Shown piece by piece: positions 28,811 through 37,331 of a DNA stretch of 64,000 nt. The translations under genes were made by a program, and so were the position numbers. Under the pieces are notes generated by a model, which was not told where the DNA came from, made no database searches, and saw nothing but the letters and a program-made list of their open reading frames with translations. This DNA comes from Phnomibacter ginsenosidimutans (GTDB lineage Bacteria > Bacteroidota > Bacteroidia > Chitinophagales > Chitinophagaceae), in contig NZ_CP046566.1 in the NCBI RefSeq assembly GCF_009740285.1, positions 1,663,501 to 1,727,500 on the forward strand. Reading direction: 5' to 3'. Numbering within the stretch: the stretch's first letter is position 1; every line of letters starts with the position of its first letter.

Positions 28811-30026
28811 CGTCGCCGTCCTCCAGCAGGTTCAATTCAAAATCCTGACCGGCAATGCCTTCAATAGAGCCCTTGAAATGCGACATGTTGAGCATCACTT
28901 TTTCCAGTTGTTTTTCACGGGCCTTCCATAGTTTTTCCATGGCGTCTCTTTCACGTACTATAGATTGACGCATGGATAGAAAACCTTCGCGGATAGCCCG
29001 CCACTGTTCGCCAAATTCGTTGCTGGTGAGATAGGCGTACAACATGTGCATTTTGTCGCCCTTGTTCTCTTCGCTTTTTAGTGCGGTTGCAACTTTAATG
29101 ATGCCTTCCCGCAATACATGTACCAGGGCTTTGGCTTCGGCAAATGTGCAAATCCATACGCCGTCTTTCTCACCAAAGCGTTCCAAATCTTTGGGTAGTG
29201 TTTGCGTAACAATCACCGCTACATCAGCACCTTGGCTGCGCATGTCGGCTTTCAGTTTTTCTATCCACTCGGCGCTAAACGCCTGTGTTCTTTTGCTTTC
29301 AAAAATGATTTTACCACAGTCTTGGCCAAACTTGTTGCGAACGGTTTGAATGCAATCTGCACCACGTACGCCCTTGGCTACTTCACTAATCACATCATAC
29401 GGAAACGCATTGCGCAGCATTTCCTCCAGCATCAGTTCTTGCACTTCACCTTGTGTTTGCATGCTGCCTTGCTCGGCCTTCCGTTTCATTTCTTCGGCCA
29501 GCTTTTTTTGCTGCTCAAATTTCTCTTCTAGTTCTTTTAGCTTCAGCTGATATTCACTTTCCTTGTTGCGGTTTTTTTCTATTTCTTCTTGCCGAATAAT
29601 GTCGCTGAGTTTGCTTCGTTCATCAATCAGCATTTTTTGCAGTTGGATTTCCAGTTCCTGTTCTTTGTTCAGTAGCTCCTGTTCCTTCTTCAAAAAATTC
29701 AGTTCTTTTTGGCGGGCTTCTTTCAGCTTTTCATCGTTGTTGGCCAGTTGTTCTTGCAGCAATTTCATTTGCACCTCATAATCTCCGGAGAGTTGTTTGC
29801 GCAGGTTGGCTTCCAGCGTTTCTGCCAGTTTCTTTTTCTCTTGTTCCAGTAGAAGTGCTGCTTCACGGTCTTTTTGTTCGAGCTGAGTTTTTAACTGGTT
29901 TTCCCGCTGGCGGTATTCGTCATCTTTTTTTTGCTGCCAATCTTTCATTTGGTTGCGCAATTCCTCCCGCATGGCATCGGTGGGTTCGAACTTGTGGTTG
30001 CAATTGGGGCAAATTACCTGAGGCAT
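28797..30026 (-). CDS. DUF2130 protein, coiled coil with nuclease-like core
   Basis: A 409-residue cytoplasmic protein. The N-terminus is a CPNCNHKF zinc-ribbon-like pair (CxxC only, one half visible), followed by charged coiled coil from about residue 20 to 200 rich in E, K and Q. The C-terminal DUF2130 core has AKGVRGADCIQTVRNKFGQDCGKIIFESKRTQAF with the E-S-K pattern, and SQGADVAVIVTQTLP, resembling a PD-(D/E)xK nuclease fold. Catalytic activity is inferred only. Downstream is DUF6498 protein, upstream in transcription order it follows that gene by 11 bases. Confidence 0.8.
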   Translation of the reverse strand: MPQVICPNCNHKFEPTDAMREELRNQMKDWQQKKDDEYRQRENQLKTQLEQKDREAALLLEQEKKKLAETLEANLRKQLSGDYEVQMKLLQEQLANNDEKLKEARQKELNFLKKEQELLNKEQELEIQLQKMLIDERSKLSDIIRQEEIEKNRNKESEYQLKLKELEEKFEQQKKLAEEMKRKAEQGSMQTQGEVQELMLEEMLRNAFPYDVISEVAKGVRGADCIQTVRNKFGQDCGKIIFESKRTQAFSAEWIEKLKADMRSQGADVAVIVTQTLPKDLERFGEKDGVWICTFAEAKALVHVLREGIIKVATALKSEENKGDKMHMLYAYLTSNEFGEQWRAIREGFLSMRQSIVRERDAMEKLWKAREKQLEKVMLNMSHFKGSIEGIAGQDFELNLLEDGDDATT

Positions 30027-30037
30027 AATGAAAATGA

Positions 30038-30634
30038 TTATTTGGCTGTGCTGCGAAAATACAATCGGTTGGTGAGCAAATGCATGGCAACATCTGCAAT
30101 GGTTTTGAGCACCAAAAACAAAGTGATATCTGACCAGCCCGAAAGGCTGGCGCCTACCAACATGAGGTGCATGGGCACAATGCGTAAATACGGCAAAAAG
30201 AAAATATATCCTGCCCGAACAGGGGCAGAAGATGTTGCTTGTTTTTTACGTACAAACTCCATGAACTCAGCAATGAGTATGATGAAGAACGAAATTTTCA
30301 AAAAGCCAACATCTACTTTGCCCTCGCTTCTTACCCAAAGCATTATGAGGTAAACTATATGGAAGGTTCCGTAGTGAAACAAAAAGAAAAAACCGGAGCA
30401 ACCGCGGCTTGAGGCAGCAGACATGGGTTGACCGTTGTTTTCTACAATTTCTACCTGATTGATGGGAACAGTAAGCAGTTGAATAAACGTGAACAATCCC
30501 ATAGCGGCACTTTGCAACCAATACAGCAAAAGCAAGGTTCTGAATGACTCTGGATGCTGATGGTAGTACCAAATGAAATACAGGTTGAAACCAATCAGCA
30601 GCAGGAGGGAGAAGGAAGCAGAAGCTTTTTTCAT
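30038..30634 (-). CDS. DUF6498-like membrane protein
   Basis: About 198 residues starting MKKASASFSLLLLIGFNLYF. Five or so hydrophobic helices can be seen: near residues 7-24, 32-52 (TLLLLYWLQSAAMGLFTF), 82-100, 108-125 and 150-175 (IVPMHLMLVGASLSGWSDITLFLVLKTIADV). The short loop with KKQATSSAPVRAG is basic. I call it DUF6498 from memory with modest confidence. A longer reading frame extends into the tandem repeat array but the extra residues are repeat-derived and not part of the gene. Confidence 0.6.
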   Translation of the reverse strand: MKKASASFSLLLLIGFNLYFIWYYHQHPESFRTLLLLYWLQSAAMGLFTFIQLLTVPINQVEIVENNGQPMSAASSRGCSGFFFLFHYGTFHIVYLIMLWVRSEGKVDVGFLKISFFIILIAEFMEFVRKKQATSSAPVRAGYIFFLPYLRIVPMHLMLVGASLSGWSDITLFLVLKTIADVAMHLLTNRLYFRSTAK

Positions 30635-30712
30635 ACAATGGAAGACGTTTGCTAAGTGGGTGGTAGTCTTCTGCGGAAGGTAATAAAAATCCCTTCCTGC
30701 ATGGAAGGCTTT

Positions 30713-31232
30713 GTGCCCAAGACTGGATTCCCTGCCTGACTGCGTCAAGCAGACAGGGAACCAGCACGCCAGTGCAAAAGAATCAGAAATGAGTTGAGGA
30801 CGAAGCATAAAAAAGTCCGTACAAGTAGTACAGACTTTTTATGTGCCCAAGACTGGATTCCCTGCCTGACTGCGTCAAGCAGACAGGGAACCAGCACGCC
30901 AGTGCAAAAGAATCAGAAATGAGTTGAGGACGAAGCATAAAAAAGTCCGTACAAATTGTACAGACTTTTCGTGTGCCCAAGACTGGATTCCCTGCCTGAC
31001 TGCGTCAAGCAGACAGGGAACCAGCACGCCAGTGCAAAAGAATCAGAAATGAGTTGAGGACGAAGCATAAAAAAGTCCGTACAAATTGTACAGACTTTTT
31101 ATGTGCCCAAGACTGGATTCCCTGCCTGACTGCGTCAAGCAGACAGGGAACCAGCACGCCAGTGCAAAAGAATCAGAAATGAGTTGAGGACGAAGCATAA
31201 AAAAGTCCGTACAAGTAGTACAGACTTTTTAT
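30713..31232 (-). repeat. Tandem array of 130-bp tRNA-Leu-tail units
   Basis: Four near-identical 130-bp units start at 30713, 30843, 30973 and 31103. Read on the minus strand, each contains the last part of the neighbouring tRNA-Leu(GAG) (GGCGTGCTGGTTC, then GAATCCAGTCTTGGGCA), split inside the T-loop by a 27-base palindromic insert (CCTG-a-CTGC / GCAG-a-CAGG), followed by a terminator hairpin (AAAGTCTGTAC / GTACGGACTTTTTT) and about 45 bases of spacer. Units differ mainly at the hairpin loop (AAGTA versus AAATT). The intact tRNA sits directly at the array edge. No open frame here is credible as a gene. Confidence 0.9.
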
Positions 31233-31233
31233 G

Positions 31234-31317
31234 TGCCCAAGACTGGATTCGAACCAGCACGCCCTTGCGGGCACCACCACCTCAAAGTGGCTTGTCTACC
31301 AATTTCAACACCTGGGC
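31234..31317 (-). tRNA. tRNA-Leu(GAG)
   Basis: 84 nt, minus strand. Acceptor stem GCCCAGG/CTTGGGC, D-stem TTG/CAA, anticodon stem CCACT/GGTGG with loop TTGAGGT giving anticodon GAG, class II variable arm with GCCC-GCAA-GGGC stem, T-arm GCTGG-TTCGAAT-CCAGT, discriminator A. CCA is not encoded. A promoter-like TTTG-N20-GATATTTG lies upstream on the minus strand (about 31335-31366). Its 3' end is the source of the adjacent tandem repeat. Confidence 0.93.
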
Positions 31318-31387
31318 TAATTGGGGCTGCAAATATCAGTGTAGGCGCAATATCATCCAAAACGATTTTGGAGATTTTTTTTGCTTA

Positions 31388-32548
31388 TCAGGATTGGGTG
31401 CCTTTAGGCAGCTGCATCCGAAAGGTAGTGCCAACACCAGGCTCAGATTGTTTTACTTGCAAATTGCCTTTGTGGTACTGGTCTACAATGCGTTTGCTAA
31501 GGGTGAGCCCAAGGCCCCAGCCACGTTTTTTGGTTGTGAAACCCGGCGCAAATACACGGGCCAGGTTGGCAGCACTTATGCCTTTGCCGGTATCAGTTAC
31601 ATCTACTATTACCTGATGTGGTTGGTCTTGAATGTGAACTCGTATGGAGCCGGTGCCATCCATGGCATCAAGGGCATTTTTCAGCAGGTTTTCCATTACC
31701 CAATTGATGAGGGTGGGAGAAGCCTGCACCAAAATTTCATTGGCCGGACTGATGAATTCGAATTGCACTTTACCCGGAGCACGGCGTTTCATGTAGCTCA
31801 CCATCTCTTCGAGCAATGCTACGAGATTGGTGGTTTCCAATTTGGGCTGCGACCCTATTTTGCTGAAGCGATCACTCACCAGTTTCAATCGTTCTACATC
31901 TTTTTCAAGCTCTTGTACCACTTCCGGATTTACTTCTGATTCTTTCAGCATTTCCACCCAGCCCCGCAGGTTGGTGATGGGCGTACCCATTTGATGGGCC
32001 GTTTCTTTGGCCATGCCGGCCCACAATTGGTTTTGTGTACTCCGGCTGTGTGTATTGAGCAGCACCACCAGTAAAATAATGAACAGCGACACTACCAGCA
32101 ATTGAACCAATGGGTAGTACTGCACTTCGTTGAGCAAGGCTGTGTTGCCAAAGTATACTTTGTACATCACTTTTGGCGTATCACTAATTTCCCAGTCAAT
32201 GGGCGGATGTTCGGATTTGAGCTTTGCCAGCTGCTGCTGCAGGTAGCCGGGGTTGCGCAGTAATTGTACAGAATCGAGATTGCGATGGTCAACAATGTTG
32301 CCTTTGTCGTCGGTAGCAATCAAGGGCATGTCTTCATTGTTGATGATGACCATATTGGCAAGGGCAATGGAACTTTGCCCGTCAGACTGTTGCATGGTGC
32401 GATTGGCCTGTACCCATTCTTCCACCCGCTGGCGTTCTTCCCGCAGTATTTTATTGGCCAAATAGCGGGTGTAAAAAACAGTGACCACCACAATGGCCAA
32501 TGCAACCACAAAAAAGAAAATGCGCCAGTTGAGCAACCGGTTGATCAT
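31388..32548 (-). CDS. Sensor histidine kinase
   Basis: Membrane histidine kinase of 386 residues. A transmembrane helix at residues 8-28 and a second near 135-155 enclose a periplasmic sensor of about 110 residues. The dimerisation/phosphoacceptor box reads AKETAHQMGTPITNLRGWVEML (His near residue 186), then the ATP-binding domain has the N-box NLLKNALDAM, DTGKGI and GWGLGLTLSKRIV. No response regulator lies nearby, so the partner is unknown; output and stimulus cannot be read. tRNA-Leu(GAG) is 70 bases downstream. Confidence 0.9.
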   Translation of the reverse strand: MINRLLNWRIFFFVVALAIVVVTVFYTRYLANKILREERQRVEEWVQANRTMQQSDGQSSIALANMVIINNEDMPLIATDDKGNIVDHRNLDSVQLLRNPGYLQQQLAKLKSEHPPIDWEISDTPKVMYKVYFGNTALLNEVQYYPLVQLLVVSLFIILLVVLLNTHSRSTQNQLWAGMAKETAHQMGTPITNLRGWVEMLKESEVNPEVVQELEKDVERLKLVSDRFSKIGSQPKLETTNLVALLEEMVSYMKRRAPGKVQFEFISPANEILVQASPTLINWVMENLLKNALDAMDGTGSIRVHIQDQPHQVIVDVTDTGKGISAANLARVFAPGFTTKKRGWGLGLTLSKRIVDQYHKGNLQVKQSEPGVGTTFRMQLPKGTQS

Positions 32549-32642
32549 GCGCCTAAGATAATTGGAAATGCAAGTGAAGCAGGGGCAGAAAATATTTACT
32601 GTGTATAAGTGAATATCCTTGTTCGGATATTACAGCTGCCCC

Positions 32643-32651
32643 CTTATTTTT
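32643..32651 (+). promoter_or_regulatory. Candidate -7 element of a small membrane-protein gene
   Basis: TTATTTTTG contains TATTTTTG, a match to TAnnTTTG, about 16-20 bases upstream of the proposed start at 32667. This places the gene start at or after 32667 and rules out the longer form beginning at 32619. Confidence 0.4.
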
Positions 32652-32666
32652 GCAGCCGAAATTGAA

Positions 32667-32885
32667 ATGAATATGGCGCACAACCAACCACAAGAAACTA
32701 CCAACGACAAAGCTTTTGGCAGCAACTGGGTAAAGTCATCTCGCTTTTTGTTTTATCTGCAAGTGGCTACATTGCTGGCTTTTGTGGCAGGTTGCAGTGG
32801 CTACATGTATTCAAACCGTTATCAGGGAAAGCCCAAGGTAGAAGTGCCTGAAAGCACTCAATACACGCCAAAGTATAAGTCCTAA
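32667..32885 (+). CDS. Small single-pass membrane protein, unknown
   Basis: About 72 residues (MNMAHNQPQETTNDK start) or 70 residues from the second ATG at 32673. An N-terminal polar region is followed by one hydrophobic helix (FLFYLQVATLLAFVAGCSGYM) and a polar, proline-containing tail ending TQYTPKYKS. No family recognised. A candidate promoter is just upstream. It is oriented opposite to the histidine kinase. Confidence 0.5.
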   Translation: MNMAHNQPQETTNDKAFGSNWVKSSRFLFYLQVATLLAFVAGCSGYMYSNRYQGKPKVEVPESTQYTPKYKS

Positions 32886-32892
32886 AAAAAAA

Positions 32893-32923
32893 TTTGGCAG
32901 AAATAGTTAGACTCCTATTTTTG
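32893..32923 (+). promoter_or_regulatory. Bacteroidota promoter of tRNA-Gly/tRNA-Leu
   Basis: TTTG at 32893-32896, then exactly 19 bases, then TATTTTTG at 32916-32923. This is a full match to the Bacteroidota -33/-7 consensus. It lies 60 bases upstream of tRNA-Gly. Confidence 0.8.
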
Positions 32924-32983
32924 CACTCCCAAAAACAACGGGACAGTTCTTAAAAAGCAACTCACGAAAGTGAAATGCAATAT

Positions 32984-33057
32984 GCGGAAGTAGCTCAGCT
33001 TGGTAGAGCATCACCTTGCCAAGGTGAGGGTCGCGGGTTCGAATCTCGTCTTCCGCT
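32984..33057 (+). tRNA. tRNA-Gly(GCC)
   Basis: 74 nt. Acceptor GCGGAAG/CTTCCGC, D-arm GCTC/GAGC, anticodon stem TCACC/GGTGA with loop TTGCCAA (anticodon GCC), T-arm GCGGG-TTCGAAT-CTCGT, discriminator T. CCA not encoded. Confidence 0.96.
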
Positions 33058-33067
33058 CAATTTTTTT

Positions 33068-33095
33068 CACCTCGCAACTGCGGGGTGTTTTTTTT
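33068..33095 (+). terminator. Terminator between the two tRNAs
   Basis: CACCTCGC / GCGGGGTG-type stem followed by eight T. It sits between tRNA-Gly and tRNA-Leu(UAA), so the two may be independently terminated. Confidence 0.7.
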
Positions 33096-33132
33096 AGCGT
33101 ACAATTGTATTGCTATAACAAAATAACACCAC

Positions 33133-33221
33133 GCCCTGGTGGTGGAACTGGTAGACACGCAGGACTTAAAATCCTGTTCGCCGAAAAGCGAGTACGGGTT
33201 CGATTCCCGTCTGGGGCACCA
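33133..33221 (+). tRNA. tRNA-Leu(UAA), uninterrupted
   Basis: 89 nt including an encoded CCA at 33219-33221. Acceptor GCCCTGG/CTGGGGC, anticodon stem CAGGA/TCCTG with loop CTTAAAA giving anticodon TAA, long variable arm, T-arm ACGGG-TTCGATT-CCCGT. There is no group I intron in this gene, although this tRNA hosts one in cyanobacteria. Confidence 0.95.
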
Positions 33222-33229
33222 ACAAAAAA

Positions 33230-33254
33230 GCCTTCCATTGCGGAAGGCTTTTTT
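33230..33254. terminator. Terminator after tRNA-Leu(UAA)
   Basis: GCCTTCC (33230-33236) / GGAAGGC (33242-33248) with A6 before and T6 after. It separates the tRNA genes from the convergent sugar-catabolism genes. Confidence 0.88.
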
Positions 33255-33283
33255 GTTTTATACGCTTGTTACCAATGGCTTAT

Positions 33284-33850
33284 TTAGGCCCAGGCTCTGT
33301 CTCCTTTTTTGTAGTCTACACAGCCTTCGTATTTGCCCGGTACGGCAATGTAGCGCAATGCTTGAGTAGCACCAGGTTTGCTAGTGAAAAAGCCCAACAA
33401 TGTCAGCTCCTTCATCATCCGGAAATAATGCGATGGCTTATCTTTTTCTTTTTTCTCCTGATATTCTTTTTGCTCTTTGTCTAAAGCAGTCAGCAGGGTA
33501 GTGCGTTGCTCAGGGGTAATTTTCAGGAAGCCATTTTTAAATTCAGCTTCGCTTCTCTTTTCTATATCAGCCAATCCTTTTACAAACACATCTTGCTGCT
33601 CCTTGGTGTAGCAATCTTTTACCATTACAGCCATAAATGCACCCACGGCAGCTTCTTTGGCACCGGGTGTATTGGTTTTGGGTAAAATGGTTTCTGCAAC
33701 CTCGTCCAGGTATTTAATCTGGTCTTCGGTAAGCAGGGCTGCATCTGCTCCTGCTGTTTCACTTTTGCAGCCTTGCAAAAACAAACTGCCACCTACAATG
33801 GTGCCACCAAGCAAGAGGGCTACATTCTGAAGGGCTTGTCTTCTGTCCAT
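33284..33850 (-). CDS. Gluconate 2-dehydrogenase subunit 3-like protein
   Basis: Small partner subunit of a membrane-bound GMC dehydrogenase, about 188 residues. A twin-arginine-type start (MDRRQALQNVALLLGG) runs into a lipobox-like LQGC, so it is probably exported as a lipoprotein, perhaps escorting the large subunit. The family body follows: YLDEVAETILPKTNTPGAKEAAVGAFMAVMVKDCY, and the C-terminal MMKELTLLGFFTSKPGATQAL. It is last in the minus-strand run after two GMC genes. The exact substrate is not readable. Confidence 0.88.
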   Translation of the reverse strand: MDRRQALQNVALLLGGTIVGGSLFLQGCKSETAGADAALLTEDQIKYLDEVAETILPKTNTPGAKEAAVGAFMAVMVKDCYTKEQQDVFVKGLADIEKRSEAEFKNGFLKITPEQRTTLLTALDKEQKEYQEKKEKDKPSHYFRMMKELTLLGFFTSKPGATQALRYIAVPGKYEGCVDYKKGDRAWA

Positions 33851-33890
33851 ATAAAAAATGTTTATTGTTTTGTAGAGATGAATATTAAAA

Positions 33891-35568
33891 TCAAAGGTTT
33901 CCTTTTTTTAATTCTTCAAAGGCATGGTTGGCAGCTCTTGCCGTAAGTGCCATGTAAGTAAGTGATGGATTTTGGCAGGCACTCGATGTCATAGCTGCGC
34001 CATCCGTTACAAATACATTTTTACAGTCCCACACCTGATTCCATTCGTTGAGCACACTTGTTTTGGCATCGCGGCCCATGCGGGCTGTACCCATTTCATG
34101 TATGCCGTGCCCCATAGCATGACCGTTGTCCCAACCATGTACATTTTTCACTCCGGCTGCTTCCAGCATGGCCTTGGCCTCTGCTACCATGTCTTTGCGC
34201 ATGTCCAGCTCATTTTGTTGTAGTTCTGCATCCATGGCCAGTACGGGCAAGCCCCATTTATCCTTCTTTTCTTTATGCAGGTAAATGCGGTTACGGTGGT
34301 CGGGCAAAATTTCGCCAAACCCTGTCATGCCTATGTTCCAGCCACCCGGCTCCAACAATGCCTCTTTAAAGTTGGCGCCTATGTTGAGCTCCGCTATTTC
34401 GCGGCTCCAACCACTGCGGCTTGCGGCACCCTGATAGCCAAAGCCACGCAGGTATTGGCGGGTATCGCCGTTAAGGTTGGTGAAGCGGGGAATGTAAAAG
34501 CCATTGGCCCGTCGACCGTAATAATATTTGTCTTCGAAACCTTCTACTGAGCCGCTGGCGCCAAGGTTGTAATGATGATCCATTACGTTGTGACCCAGTT
34601 CACCGCTGCTTGCTGCCAAGGCCACCGGGCCATACATCAGTAGCAGAGTTAAACAATACCCAAGTACTGTTTAGTGCCGAAGCACACAGAAATACCAGCT
34701 TCGATTTGAACTCAACTGTTTGGTTGGTTTCAGCATCCAATACCTCTACACCCGTTGCTTTTTGGGTGTCTTTATTGTACAGCACTTTGGTTACAATAGA
34801 CCATGGCCGAACAGTGAGATTGCCTGTTTTTACAGCGGCAGGCAGGGTAGAAGATTGGGTGGAAAAATAGCCGCCAAAGGGGCAGCCTTCCCAGCAACGG
34901 TTTCTAAACTGGCATTGTGTACGGCCTTGTATTGGTGCAGTTAAGTTGGCTGTTCTGCCAATAATTAAATGCCGGTTGCCTTTGTAAAATGCTTTCAATC
35001 TTGAAGCCACATCTTTCTCTACACAGTTCAGCTCCATTGGAGGTAAAAACTGGCCATCGGGCAAATGCGGCAGGCCTTCTTTGCTACCACTGATGCCGGC
35101 AAAGGTTTCTACATAATCGTACCAAGGTGCTATGTCTTTGTAGCGTATGGGCCAGTCGATGGCAATACCATCTTTAGCATTGGCTTCAAAGTCTACATCG
35201 CTGAGGCGATAACTCTGGCGCCCCCACAAAATGGAACGTCCGCCCATTTGATAGGCCCGCCACCAGGTAAAAGGTTTGTCTTCTACATAGGGGCAATCCT
35301 TTTCATTAGCCCACATATCCATCACTGCTTCCGATGCCGCCCAACCACGGTGTATCACCGGGTAGCCTTCACGTTGCTCCGCAGTTGTACGGCCACGGTG
35401 TTCAAAGTCCCAAGGGTCTTTGTTGGCCGTTGTATAATCTTCAACATGTTTAAAATCGCGGCCTCTCTCCAGCAACAATACTTTCAGCCCTTTTTCGCAG
35501 AGCTCTTTAGCCGCCCAGCCTCCGCTGATGCCGCTGCCTACTACTATGGCGTCGTATTGTTCTGGCAT
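33891..35568 (-). CDS. GMC oxidoreductase A (frameshifted)
   Basis: FAD-dependent oxidoreductase, probably oxidising a sugar or glycoside hydroxyl in the periplasm. FAD loop GSGISGGWAAKEL near residue 12, a cysteine pair in NRCWEGCPFGG near residue 222, and the C-terminal active-site region HEMGTARMGRD followed by ACQNPSLTYMALTARA. At about 34620 one extra A (AGCAAGCAGC for AGCAGCAGC) splits the gene after GGLGS; removing it restores GLGSSSGELGHNVMDHH as in the neighbouring paralogue and gives 558 residues. Only about 30 bases separate it from GMC B. Confidence 0.88.
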
Positions 35569-35601
35569 AAAAACGAGTGAGTGATGAAAGTTGATGGTTG
35601 A

Positions 35602-37281
35602 TTACAGGTTGCCTTTTTTCAATTCGCTTACAGCAAAATCAGCAGCACGTGCAGTGAGAGCCATGTAAGTAAGTGATGGGTTGACGCAAGCAGCGCTTGT
35701 CATACATGCACCATCCGTTACAAACACGTTTTTCGCATCCCATACCTGGTTATTGCCGTTGAGTACGCTGGTTTTTGGGTCTCTACCCATACGGGCAGTA
35801 CCCATTTCATGAATGCCCATACCTACTGCGTAGCCATAGTCATAGGTCTTCACGTCTTTTACTCCTGCAGCTTCCAACATGGTGGCGGCTTCGCTCATCA
35901 TGTCTTTGCGCATTTTCATTTCGTTGTCCTTCATTTCCACATCCATTTCCAGCACTGGCAGGCCCCACTTGTCTTTTACATTTTTATTGAGGTAAATGCG
36001 GTTTTCGTGGTAAGGCAAAATCTCGCCAAAGCCCATGATACCCATGCTCCAAGGACCGGGCTCGGTGAGGGCATCTTTGAAGGCTGCGCCTATATTCAAT
36101 TCAGCAATTTCGCGACTCCAACCGCTACGGCTGGCACCACCCTGGTAGCCAAAGCCACGCAGGTAATCCCGTTTGTCATCCATGATGTTTTGGAAGCGGG
36201 GTACGTAAATGCCATTGGGTCTTTTGCCAAAATAGTATTTGTCGTCGTAGCCTTCTACACGGCCGCTGGCACCACATTTCAGGTGGTGGTCCATCACGTT
36301 GTGGCCGAGTTCGCCGCTGCTGCTACCTAAGCCGCCTTCCCACACATCCGTTGCTGAATTCATCAGAATCCATGAACTGTTGAAGGCCGATGCACATACG
36401 AATACCACTTTTGCGTAGTACTCATAAGTCTTGTTGGTTTCAGCATCCAGCACTTCTACACCTTTTGCTTTTTGCGTGTCTTTATCGTACAAAATGCGGG
36501 TAACAATGCTGAACGGACGAAGGGTGAGATTGCCTGTAGCCATGGCTGCCGGCAATGTTGCACTTTGGGTGCTGAAATAAGCACCAAAAGGACAACCCAG
36601 CCAGCACTTATTGCGATACTGACAGTTGGTGCGGTTGTTGTGCGGCGCCGTGAGGTTGGCACTGCGGCCCATGATGAAAGCACGTTTACCGCCATACAAT
36701 TGTTTGATACGGGCTGCTACGTCTTTTTCGACGCAGTTCATTTCCATGGCAGGCAGGTAGTCGCCATCGGGCAAAGAAGGAAAACCATCACGGTTGCCAT
36801 TGATGCCGGCAAATTTTTCGGCATAGCTATACCAAGGGGCGAGGTCTTTGTAGCGAATGGGCCAGTCTACAGCAATGCCGTCTTTGGCATTGGCTTCAAA
36901 GTCTAAATCGCCGAGGCGATAGCTTTGACGCCCCCAAGTGAGTGAGCGACCTCCAACATGGTAACCACGGTACCAGTCGAAGCGTTTCTTTTCAACGTAG
37001 GGACAATCTTTTTCGTTCGCCCAAAAATCGAGGTTCATTTCGTTGAGCGGGTAATCACGTTTGAGCACAGGGTAGTTGTCTACCATTTCCTGTGTACGAC
37101 CGCCGCGGTGCGGAAACTCCCACGGGTCTTTATTGGTGTTTACATAATCCTTTACGTGCTCCACATTGCGGCCACGCTCCAGCATGATCACTTTCAATCC
37201 TTTTTCGGTGAGTTCTTTGGCTGCCCAGCCGCCGCTGATACCGCTGCCCACTACAATTGCATCGTAGGTATTTTCTGCCAT
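35602..37281 (-). CDS. GMC oxidoreductase B
   Basis: 559-residue paralogue of GMC A, intact. FAD-binding GSGISGGWAAKEL starts at residue 12; CWLGCPFGAYFSTQ carries a cysteine pair; C-terminal GMGIHEMGTARMG with the catalytic His and TSAACVNPSLTYMALTARA with the Asn region. No signal peptide, so export is expected with the Tat-type small subunit as in related dehydrogenases (inference). Sits between the TIM-barrel gene and GMC A in one minus-strand unit. Confidence 0.9.
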   Translation of the reverse strand: MAENTYDAIVVGSGISGGWAAKELTEKGLKVIMLERGRNVEHVKDYVNTNKDPWEFPHRGGRTQEMVDNYPVLKRDYPLNEMNLDFWANEKDCPYVEKKRFDWYRGYHVGGRSLTWGRQSYRLGDLDFEANAKDGIAVDWPIRYKDLAPWYSYAEKFAGINGNRDGFPSLPDGDYLPAMEMNCVEKDVAARIKQLYGGKRAFIMGRSANLTAPHNNRTNCQYRNKCWLGCPFGAYFSTQSATLPAAMATGNLTLRPFSIVTRILYDKDTQKAKGVEVLDAETNKTYEYYAKVVFVCASAFNSSWILMNSATDVWEGGLGSSSGELGHNVMDHHLKCGASGRVEGYDDKYYFGKRPNGIYVPRFQNIMDDKRDYLRGFGYQGGASRSGWSREIAELNIGAAFKDALTEPGPWSMGIMGFGEILPYHENRIYLNKNVKDKWGLPVLEMDVEMKDNEMKMRKDMMSEAATMLEAAGVKDVKTYDYGYAVGMGIHEMGTARMGRDPKTSVLNGNNQVWDAKNVFVTDGACMTSAACVNPSLTYMALTARAADFAVSELKKGNL

Positions 37282-37331
37282 GTCCGTTTTACTGTTTATG
37301 GTTTCTGGATGAATTTTTCTGATGGATAAGC

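Noticed and set aside
30635..30808. N-terminal extension of the DUF6498 protein into the repeat
   Set aside because: The added residues come from the 130-bp repeat; the ATG at 30634 precedes the first membrane helix.
30713..31232. CRISPR array
   Set aside because: Units are 130 bp, identical throughout and lack unique spacers; each unit is tRNA-tail derived. No cas genes are nearby.
33133..33221. Group I intron in tRNA-Leu(UAA)
   Set aside because: The anticodon loop CTTAAAA is intact; the extra length is the class II variable arm.
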